DNA of 64,000 bases from the NCBI GenBank assembly GCA_004764695.1, contig SMSO01000031.1, positions 8,804,761-8,868,760 on the forward strand, in the 5' to 3' direction. A program made the position numbers and the translations under genes. Under the pieces are notes generated by a model that did not search any database, had not been told where the DNA came from, and was given only the letters and a program-made list of their open reading frames with translations. Origin of the DNA: Schizochytrium sp. TIO01. Its lineage: Eukaryota; Sar; Bigyra; Thraustochytrida; Thraustochytriidae. Shown here one piece after another: positions 31,585 through 39,886 of the stretch (positions are counted from its first letter, which is position 1; the number at the start of each line of letters is the position of its first letter).

Positions 31585-33819
31585 TCATGGGGCTGCTAAG
31601 CTGAAAATTTGCAGTTTATCAAGCCCGCGCAGTGCAGTCTCTTCGAGGGCTTCCTCCATATCCTCGTCCGTGGATACGACGACGAGGTCTCCATCTGCAT
31701 TGTAGAATGCAAATGGTCCATCTCCTTGGGGAAGTTTTGCGCCCGCAAAAGGAGGCTCTGCCATAGCCATACGAAGATAAAGATTTTCATCGAACTGAAC
31801 ATGTTCTTTACGGGCTTTTGATGAGCCCTTCTTCTTACTCGCCTTCTTGTTACTATTTGCCTTGGACTTTAAACAAGTGGAAGAATTATTGCTCGTATGC
31901 GACTGGTTGGATGTCGCCACTATTTTATGTTCAGATATGCCCGGTTCGTCAGCCCCTTCGTCATCAGCATCCTCATCGTTCCCATTTTCATCACTTGATA
32001 CACCTTTGTTACACTGATTGTGAAGTTCGTCTTTCTTCCTTTTGACTGGGGCTGAAATCCCGTCCACAGAAATTTCAGGTAGTAAAAGTGCCATCTCTTG
32101 GCAAGCTGGCATTGGGCAGTAAAATACAAGGTGGTCGCCAACATGCTGCCGCAACTGCTTAAGTTCGCGTTCTTCTAAATCCTCACAATACAACGCACGT
32201 GCAAGGTCCCAGGAAGGAAATTGCCGTGCGGTACGACCTAGACAATCTAGATGCATTCGCATTCCACAACTTGGGTTCCCACATGTTACCCACTCTTTAT
32301 CATCGTCTTCTGATGACATGCATCCCCAGCATTCAGCACCGGTCCAGCGTCCATCAGGATGGTCTGAGAATTTTGCTCTGCGGCGAGCAGGAAAGTTGAA
32401 CAGGTTTTGCTCATGTGCAGCAATTGGCTTCCCGTCCGCACGATGGAAGTCAAACTCATCAAAAAATTGGCCATCTTTGAACTGCACAATACACCGAATC
32501 GCACCTAAGTGCGCCATAGCATCTAAAGTTACTGCAAAAGGCAGTAAAGGCGAGCCTGCAGGCCAAGTCCACCAACCAAGTCCATGTTGTTTGCCATCCC
32601 GAAAGAAGCCTACGTATCGAATACGATCTTTGGAATTGTTTTCGGAAGTTAGCCCTGAGGCTTGTTTAGAAAGATAGACGGAACCAAGTCCATGCCGTGC
32701 GCCATGCCGCCACCAGCCTTCATATATCTCCCCCGTGTCTGTGCTTCCAGTACGCAGTTCGAGACCAAACCCGTGCCGTTTGTCATGCCTCCATCCACCA
32801 ACATAAACAATTTTCTCCGTACGTTCGTCGACGACTTGGCCTACACCATGGCGCTCACCATTTTTCCATTCGCCTGTATATAGTTGAGAACTTGTCGCAT
32901 CCATCCGTTGTGTACCAATACCATGCGGTTGACCTTTCTCATTTGTATCGCCGTCGTACGCAGCAGGGTCGAGCAAGCGTGGTGGAAACAATCGAGTCCA
33001 TGGCGATCCCCGGCTCTGAAGAATGTCTTCAATATTTGGCTCATGAGAAAATTGTGCATGCTCATTCAAGAGCTTTTCGGCTGCCTCTCGATGACCTAGT
33101 AAAGCCTCACAAATAGCATCAACAGTCAGGTCAACACGTTTCGAATGTCCAGATCGAAGATCAAATGGTTCCTCGCCATCCGGCAGCTCCCAAAGTTGTG
33201 CAAATGATTCAGACAAGTTGGTCACTGCGACCCGCTTCCCGCACGCGGAGAATCCAATAGAAGTTATTGTATTTGTTCGGGCTGCCGCGCTTCCGATATA
33301 CTCGACTTCAACATCAAACTTCGAAGGGTGCAACCAAAATCGCCATAAGTGAGCCCTGCCGATGCCACGGCCAGAGCCGACAAGTACTGGTTGACCTCGA
33401 GGATCTTCAGGACCTGTTAATAGCACCTGTACACCAGTCAAGCCACGTTGTTTAGAATGCGACTCAAAATCCAGGGCTAGGTCATATGGTTGTGCTTTAC
33501 GCAGCCTAGCAGCATTCCCCACGACAGAATGCACGTCAAATGCTTGCAGAACATTACGAGATCCTCTTTTAGCTCCAACAAAGATGTACCGCCCCAAGCA
33601 TGTAACAACATTGACATGAGGATCTTGAAGATTGCCAGAGGTTACGACTTCACCCAGAAGGACTCTAATATTTGTTGTGAGATCGAGCATCCAGATCTCG
33701 CCATGAGCAACTCCAGCCAAGAACCCTTTTTCCTTACTCACATTACTGGCACCTGAGGTGCTTTGACTAGGACTACCCGCTGCATCTAAGGTGTCTGGCC
33801 AGCTAGCGAGAGCACTCAT
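31585..33819 (-). CDS. Multidomain WD40-like / MORN-repeat / PHD-like zinc finger / PB1-like protein
   Basis: 744 aa from the first ATG at 33819; the longer frame begins with TTG. N-terminal region about 30-215: propeller-like beta repeats (GVAHGEIWMLDL, GSGRGIGRAHLWRFW, SACGKRVAVT...SFAQLWEL). Four to five MORN-type repeats at about 289-418 (YTGEWKNGERHGVGQ, YVGGWRHDKRHGFGL, YEGWWRHGARHGLGS, YVGFFRDGKQHGLGW), commonly membrane or scaffold modules. Zinc-binding region 497-573: C497-x2-C500, C513-x4-C518, H523-x2-C526, C545, C568-x4-C573, in a PHD/ZZ-like order. Then a KR/acidic/Ser-Asn linker and a C-terminal PB1-like segment (about 690-742) with YNADGDLVVVSTDEDMEEAL resembling the acidic OPCA motif. 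I do not know a named family with this combination. It looks like a scaffold or adaptor. Divergent from MTFP1. Confidence 0.85.
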   Translation of the reverse strand: MSALASWPDTLDAAGSPSQSTSGASNVSKEKGFLAGVAHGEIWMLDLTTNIRVLLGEVVTSGNLQDPHVNVVTCLGRYIFVGAKRGSRNVLQAFDVHSVVGNAARLRKAQPYDLALDFESHSKQRGLTGVQVLLTGPEDPRGQPVLVGSGRGIGRAHLWRFWLHPSKFDVEVEYIGSAAARTNTITSIGFSACGKRVAVTNLSESFAQLWELPDGEEPFDLRSGHSKRVDLTVDAICEALLGHREAAEKLLNEHAQFSHEPNIEDILQSRGSPWTRLFPPRLLDPAAYDGDTNEKGQPHGIGTQRMDATSSQLYTGEWKNGERHGVGQVVDERTEKIVYVGGWRHDKRHGFGLELRTGSTDTGEIYEGWWRHGARHGLGSVYLSKQASGLTSENNSKDRIRYVGFFRDGKQHGLGWWTWPAGSPLLPFAVTLDAMAHLGAIRCIVQFKDGQFFDEFDFHRADGKPIAAHEQNLFNFPARRRAKFSDHPDGRWTGAECWGCMSSEDDDKEWVTCGNPSCGMRMHLDCLGRTARQFPSWDLARALYCEDLEERELKQLRQHVGDHLVFYCPMPACQEMALLLPEISVDGISAPVKRKKDELHNQCNKGVSSDENGNDEDADDEGADEPGISEHKIVATSNQSHTSNNSSTCLKSKANSNKKASKKKGSSKARKEHVQFDENLYLRMAMAEPPFAGAKLPQGDGPFAFYNADGDLVVVSTDEDMEEALEETALRGLDKLQIFSLAAP

Positions 33820-34364
33820 TAGGTTCCTACGCAAAGAGGCCTTTCGTTGACAAACCTGTGCTGCGTTTTTATTTGCCTCTCGATGAAAGATGCGGTTCTT
33901 GCTCTTGTTCTTGTAGCGTTAACAAGTGGCTTCGAAAGTAACCAGACGGGGGGAAGCAAGGTCAAAGCTCACAGAAGCTACCCTCCCTCAACGGGAGTCC
34001 GCCTCAATGAGCTTTAAGGCTCCTTGCAAACCTCGGTGAGTCCCTGAGGAACGGGCTCTGCCGAAGTCTCAGTTTGGCGTCGTTGTAGTTGAGCGAGCGC
34101 TACTGGTTCGCTCGGGCGCGTCGCGCTACACCCACCTCGAGTAGACCACTAACGAGGCGACGAACTCTTGGCAAGAGCTCAAAAATTTCCTACCCCAGAC
34201 CCTCCTGCCCTGCGGTACATCCCACGGCTGCAAAATCTTGAAAGGATTCGTGTCAAGTCAGAGCACTTTATCTCGGGAGCGTCAATCGCTGAGGTCTACA
34301 AGCCAATCGCAACTTCTCACACTGAACAATAGAAGTACTCGTTAGAGTAACACGAAAGAGACCA
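33820..34364. other. Divergent promoter region
   Basis: 545 bp between two outward-facing ATGs, presumably containing both promoters and 5' UTRs. It is less AT-rich than the convergent spacers. No clear TATA box seen. Confidence 0.55.
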
Positions 34365-34874
34365 ATGGAGATGCCGAACCAAGCCCAGAAGATTGAGGCA
34401 GATATTGCCCATGCAGAGGAGGTTTTTGAGCACGATGTCTTTCGGGATTCGCCTTTGAGGCTGGCAGGTTATGCCAACGAGGTTGGTGAGGCATTTCGTC
34501 CTCTGTTCCCGCGTTGGGTGCTTCCTTCATATTGTGCGGCGTTTGGTTATGTGTTTGCTGACACTGCTGACAAAGGTTACAAGCTTGGCCCTATCGGAGC
34601 GCTTGATACACTCGTGTGGCAAACATTTGCTAGTGTTCTGATTCCTGGGATGATCATCAACAGGGTGGTTTGGGGCTCCTCGCAGCTCTACAACACGCCG
34701 ATGATGGCCAAATGTTTCCCCTCTACGGTGCTTCGCTTTGCTCCAGTCATGACAGGTCTTGTAGCAATCCCCTTCATTGTGGAGCCTATTGACAAGTTTG
34801 TTCACTTTGCTATGGATAAAACTTACCGCATTGCGGTAGAATCGATCATGAAGGACAAGAAGGAGAACCAATGA
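34365..34874 (+). CDS. MTFP1: Mitochondrial fission process protein 1 (MTP18 family)
   Basis: 169 aa, ATG start (a second ATG two codons later is possible). It matches the MTFP1/MTP18 family along most of its length: FRDSPLRLAGYANEVGEAFRPLFP (about 26-49), SYCAAFGYVFADTADKGYK (about 55-73), DTLVWQTFASVLIPGMIINRVVW (about 80-102) and a last helix with IPFIVEPIDKFVHFAMD (about 139-155). The animal protein is a 166-aa inner-mitochondrial-membrane protein that promotes fission, so length and membrane helices agree. Location and role are inferred from the family. Confidence 0.95.
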   Translation: MEMPNQAQKIEADIAHAEEVFEHDVFRDSPLRLAGYANEVGEAFRPLFPRWVLPSYCAAFGYVFADTADKGYKLGPIGALDTLVWQTFASVLIPGMIINRVVWGSSQLYNTPMMAKCFPSTVLRFAPVMTGLVAIPFIVEPIDKFVHFAMDKTYRIAVESIMKDKKENQ

Positions 34875-35399
34875 TACAATTTCACTGTCCTGCTTGCCTA
34901 TATTGCAGTACATTACCACAGCTTTCACACTCATTCCTTTTGCGAAAATTCCGCTGATCTGCTTTTCATTTCTATACACTGTACGGCTTTGCCACTAGGA
35001 TCAGGGATGTGATAGTTACATCCCTCGTCGTTGCGTATATCATGAGCCTCATAAATAGTAGAAGACTCATTCTATGCCACCATCCCATATTATGCTCGTA
35101 GAACGCTCTCACAGGTGCTTAGCCCATACCCTAGCTCCCTTCTCTGTATGTGTCAAATTGCGGCATTAAGTAAATACTAGTGCAGACCTTCTTCAGATTG
35201 AACTTTCTGCTAGGCTTGTAAAGTTGACGTATCCACAGAAACTCCAAAATAAATTCTTCAAAAATACCAATTTCTTCCCGATATAGGAATAAACGAGACG
35301 AGAACTTCAAGCCAGTTTATGCATATGTTGAAATGAACTTATTATTGTTAAGAGCTTCTGAACTGAAGTCACAAATCCTACAATTTTAGGGGTTGCTCA
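34875..35399. other. 3' region of MTFP1
   Basis: AT-rich. Contains the MTFP1 3' UTR. No gene recognised. Confidence 0.5.
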
Positions 35400-35900
35400 A
35401 TGGTGTCTAGTTTCTTTATTATGGTGGCGTTAATTGATACTACAATGTTCCGGCTATCTCACATAAACCTTTTTTTTTTTCTGTCAGTGTGTGTCCTTCA
35501 GTCTCACAAAGAATATTGTAAAGCTCTGCGTGATAAACAAATTAAGTTCGACTCTGAAAATAACAAACTTGTGTGGATACGACTTTGTAAGTCAGGGAAA
35601 ACATTGCGCACAGAGAAACTGACAGGCTACAACACTTCAGTGAAGGAGCTCATTTGTATTCTTGAATAACCGGTGAATATTGTGAATACTGAAAACTTCG
35701 GTCGGCTCAAAAGCAAACTTAACGCCCTAAACATAGACTCCATCAAGGAGATTGAAACGATTGCAGGTTACAAGGTTGAAGTTGCGGAGATTACGAGATA
35801 GTTTAACTCCATGAAAAGTATTGAATTGCTTGAACAGGTCAGAAGTATTGATACCAGAATGTATTAGTTTGAAGATAAGATTGAAAGTGTTCAGACTCCA
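35400..35900 (+). pseudogene. Decayed reading frame of unknown origin
   Basis: From a pyrimidine tract with AG acceptors (about 35470-35503), the frame reads SHKEYCKALRDKQIKFD... to a stop at 35667-35669. The same frame then continues with coding-like Lys/Glu/Ile composition (FGRLKSKLNALNIDSIKEIE) interrupted by further stops up to about 35880. This looks like the last exon of an abandoned gene or mobile element. The 89-aa ORF from the ATG at 35400 starts with hydrophobic residues translated through the pyrimidine tract, so that part is probably not real coding. Family not recognised. Confidence 0.35.
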
Positions 35901-36382
35901 GTTCAAGAATGACTTAAGAAAATAGCAACTAGCGAAAAAAAAAATCCTGAAAATTGACCTCCTCTACCACAAGCACTATTCCAACAGCCCCCGTCTTGCA
36001 GAGTAATCCGCTCTCGCCACGAGAGTCTAGTTTGAGTCGCCAAATGGTGATATGAAAGTGATCGATTCAGATTTGCATGATTTCCTTCTGAAGATCGCGG
36101 GCTTGCCAAAGTAAGAAGGGAGCGAAGACCTTCCTCACATAAATAAGATTCTCAATGAGTCTTCTTTTGTGATGTGAAAAATTTCAAAGTTTGGGCTTTG
36201 GTCGAACTATACAGTCTACCCAAGATACATTGTCTATCAATGAATTCTTCTCTAAGATTTAAAAAAGAAAAGAAAAAAAACAAATCGCTGTCTAGGTGAG
36301 CAACTGCCTTAGGAACAAGCGCAGAGAACGCAAGCCGATCATCTCACCGTTAACATTATTTTTAGAGTTATTCAGACACAAA

Positions 36383-37937
36383 CTATTTCGATTCAGCATT
36401 GATACCTGACACGTCAGGAGCTATAATTACATTCCCATTGCCATACTCAGAAAATATCTCATAAAGAAGGAATTGAGGTGCACCAATAGAAGCCCCATTA
36501 TGATGAACAAGCTTTGTAATTGCCAGAAGACCCATTCCAGATGACGGAGACGTCTTGACGTTATTTGATACTAATTCATGAACCCTGGAATCTTTGACAT
36601 CCAAATCGCTCAATGAAGAAAGACCTACAATTCTTGTAGAAATAAGGATAATTTTCTCCTCTTTTCGAAGCTTATCTTGTTCTTGAGCACCCTCAAGTAC
36701 TAGTTCTTACTGTCATCTTGGAGTCAATGATGAAACAGATGAATGTTGTCAACTCTCAAAAGTCAAAATGTGAGATTCTATTCGACATCAACTACCTTGA
36801 GGAGAATCTCTTCAGAACACCATTCTCTGTTGACGTATCTTGGACTTGGTATTCAAATAAGAGAATGGCTCGAATCTTAGAATTGAAGATATTAACAATG
36901 CCACGTTTGCTTATTTTTTTATGAAAAAGAAGGAATCTAGTTGCCCGCTGTATCAATATTTGCTCGAGGAGCATCTGGTGACTGCTTTAGCTGCCATGTA
37001 GTGTAAGTCGTGACATCTTGTCGTATGTTGCAGAGCCCAGTAAACGAAAGTTCTGTAGCCCATTCGCCCGCGAAATCCTCAGAAATGAACAGCAAAAGCT
37101 TATTGGCAGGGTTTAAAGATTTACATTTCATTTCTGAGTAACAGTCTCAAGCTCTTGAACAACTGGTGTTGAGTCATTTATGTACAAGGTCGTACAAGAA
37201 CTGAAATAACTTTGACTTAAAGTTCTGGAAATCATGGGCACTGGCGGCACTGCTGCAAAACTTCGTAGTCAGCGGAAGGGTTTTCTTCTGTATCTTAAAT
37301 CAGCTCTCAGCTTACATCATAGGTACGGGATACCGTCACGACTTGAAAGTTTCCTACATTTGCTTCAACTTGAGACATCCTGTCTTTTGTTATGCAACCT
37401 TCTATATACCCACCGCCCACTTTGGAGCTTTCCTCTACTCGAATATGCCAAGCCATTGGCCTGCCTCATAATTTTCGATGCCAAGGCAAAAGCTCTTCAA
37501 CAAAGTTGCCTCAGACCAACCCTGTCAAGTTCCAACTCTTCTTTTCATATCTTTCCACAAATTTCATACCAAAGCTCTTCAAAATTTTGTCTAGCCGGTA
37601 GTTTGCTTCGCCACTAATCTTCGACCTCAATATCATCGTTTTCCAAAAGGCGGTGAACCTGCGAGAAGGCATCTATCATCGCTTCCATAATCCGATTTCT
37701 TAGTCCGCCATTCTTTGCAGTACTGTGGGCATCTTGATTTCTCATCGCAAAGTTGCCATCATCAGGGCAAGAAATCTTACGAACAAGGAGACTTAGGACC
37801 ATAGGCACCGATGCACTGAGAATGATCAACTCGAGCCGGTCCACCCCTCCAGAAGAATTGATCCAAGGAGAGAATAAACAATGCAACTCACAGAAGTCTG
37901 CAATTCGAAATTGGAATAGCTCCGAAACTCTGGCCAT
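36383..37937 (-). pseudogene. Multiply interrupted protein-coding remnant, family unknown
   Basis: On the minus strand several coding-like pieces follow each other, separated by stops and frame changes. An ATG-started 107-aa piece (37937-37614) ends in a stop and is followed at once by ISGEANYRLDKILKSFGMKF and RVEESSKVGGGYIEG (about 37615-37330, three or more stops). Next is a 64-aa piece (37131-36937). Last is a 107-codon open stretch (36706-36383) with EGAQEQDKLRKEEKI, NVKTSPSSGMGLLAI and GNGNVIIAPDVSG. Composition and consistent direction argue for one former gene. The last piece loosely recalls the helical end of SPFH/band-7 proteins, but I would not rely on that. It could also be an unspliced multi-exon gene in this otherwise intron-poor window. 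Confidence 0.35.
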
Positions 37938-38210
37938 TTAATGCTAGCACACCTCTTGGTCTTGCTTTTATTGCTGTTTTTGTTGCAGATCGTTGCTGCA
38001 ACGAATTACCAAGTGAGGCAGAAAGTGCTTTGGCGATTGATGAAATTTGACTGTGCCTTTTTGAGATGTCGAAGTAAGGTTTAAAGTAGGAAGGCTTAAC
38101 AGACCTCTAATACATATGGCAGTTTGGGCTTTGGGATTTTCTGTTCTCATCAACAAACCAATTTGCAGGTTTGCCGACAAAAGCGCAGCGACGGGAGTTC
38201 AGGCAGAATC

Positions 38211-39398
38211 ATGCTTGTGCGAGAGCTTCAGGCAGCGCTGGGCAGCGCAACTGTTATGCCTGGACGCAAGAGGGCGTGTGTGGCACTTCTGCTACGTCTT
38301 TCGCCAGCTGCATTGCGCCAGAACCCAGAGGTCACTGCGCTCATGGAGGCCATTTCTAGCCCAGAGGTAACCCAGAGCCGCGCAAAACTCGTGGAAGCCA
38401 TCTTTAACAGCGTGAATGTTGAAGATCTTGAAGCGTTTTTCATTCTGAGGGCCAGCAACGAAAACGACCGCTGGGGAGGCCAGGTGGGACTCCCTGGAGG
38501 TCGCCAAGACGTTGGTGAAAGCGACCTCGAAACAGCTGCTCGAGAAGTCCTTGAGGAGGTCGGCCTTATATTACCAGGACTAGACCTTTCAGAAATTATG
38601 GAAAATCCAAGAATTGCACGTATTTGGAGCGATTTAGAGGATAAATGTGACTTTAAAAACAATAATGATAGACGTCTGGAGAGCAGATTTGAAGTCCTTG
38701 GGCGAGTGCATGACCGCAAGGTCCTCCAAGGTCCCGATGGCCTGGTAGTCAGTGGATTCGTCTTCATGCAGGTAGCAACAGAAACTCCACACATCAATCC
38801 TGAGCATAGCGAAGTGGCAGCGTGTGGATGGTGCCCACTAAACCATCTTTTGGGTGAGAATGTTGCAAGTCCAATGGCTTTTAGTATTGCCAAGATGACC
38901 TTTCCCCAAGAGCACCCTGGAGCCTTCAAAGTCATGGAAATGCTCGGCCTTGATGATCTCTACTTCACCAAAGTTTCCTTACCGATGAATCCTCTGTACA
39001 TATCTGCCCATGCCGACCCGAACTCGGGCAGGGCGCTGACTACCCTAGAGGTTGCTGCCAGCGATACTAACACAGAGGTTGCTGTACGTGAGGCCTTCTT
39101 TCTATGGGGTATGACTCTTGGCATTATCAATGATTTGCTGACTGACATGACAGGCTTACGAAAGGAGCGCATTGGTGTTTCAGACACTATTGTACCGGGT
39201 TGGGTCAAGGTTGAGAAAATATTCGCAAGCAAGATCCACAATCTTGGTCTCCATACACTTAGAAGGGGCTACCAGCTTACGTTTTCTGAACCTATGCCTT
39301 GGAGTCTGTACATGATGGTATATCCAATAATGGTTCTAGGTTGTGTCTCAGGCCCCCCTCTTGTAGCAGCCGCTAAGTTCTTTAGATCACGTATGTGA
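38211..39398 (+). CDS. Nudix hydrolase, CoA-diphosphatase (NUDT7/8)-like, with C-terminal hydrophobic segment
   Basis: 395 aa from the ATG at 38211; the longer frame starts with TTG at 38124. The Nudix box is complete: G97-x5-E103-x7-R111-E112-V-L-E115-E116-V-G-L, preceded by WGGQVGLPGG (88-97). The GQVxxPGG run before the box recalls the UPF0035 signature of CoA pyrophosphatases, here with Leu for Phe. Expected reaction: hydrolysis of a nucleoside diphosphate derivative such as CoA, needing Mg2+. The protein is much longer than typical NUDT7/8 proteins (about 230 aa). Extra sequence lies between the box and the C-terminus, and a hydrophobic stretch near the end (MMVYPIMVLGCVSGPPLVAAAKFF) suggests membrane association. 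An AG acceptor-like site at 38162-38168 leaves an upstream exon possible. Confidence 0.88.
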   Translation: MLVRELQAALGSATVMPGRKRACVALLLRLSPAALRQNPEVTALMEAISSPEVTQSRAKLVEAIFNSVNVEDLEAFFILRASNENDRWGGQVGLPGGRQDVGESDLETAAREVLEEVGLILPGLDLSEIMENPRIARIWSDLEDKCDFKNNNDRRLESRFEVLGRVHDRKVLQGPDGLVVSGFVFMQVATETPHINPEHSEVAACGWCPLNHLLGENVASPMAFSIAKMTFPQEHPGAFKVMEMLGLDDLYFTKVSLPMNPLYISAHADPNSGRALTTLEVAASDTNTEVAVREAFFLWGMTLGIINDLLTDMTGLRKERIGVSDTIVPGWVKVEKIFASKIHNLGLHTLRRGYQLTFSEPMPWSLYMMVYPIMVLGCVSGPPLVAAAKFFRSRM

Positions 39399-39886
39399 GT
39401 TCAAGGTTGTAAATGTAGCAAAAATTATTTTCACTATTTGTTTCTGTCTTTGTCTTCTGAGGAATATCTTCTTTCTATTTCCCCATGGCTCTTTGTATCC
39501 TGCATACTTGCCTTTTCAAGATTAAAAGGATATTTCACATATTATGCAGAGATGTAAAATAGTAGAGAGGTGGTGCTGCTGGCGTATTAGAAGGGGCATG
39601 AACATAGTTTTTTTGATCCATCAGCACATACAAGAAGGGTTGGCGACTTCCAGACCTTCGTTTCTACGCCCAAGGAACAGCTCTTAAAGGAAGCAAGCAG
39701 GGTGAAATATATGGAGGAAAAGAAAGCTTTTGTTTGGGTTATGGATTGTGTCTTATCCCAATATTTGCGATAATAAAGTTGCCCTAGGTACCTAACTTAA
39801 TTTGAGATACAAACCATCTGTCGCGGCTACGCAGAATCCACTTAGAGTCTTACACAACCACATATCTCGGTGCTAACATGCCCATT
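39399..39886. other. Convergent 3' intergenic region
   Basis: AT-rich spacer. Contains a CTAGGTACCTA near-palindrome around 39784-39794. No gene recognised. Confidence 0.5.
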
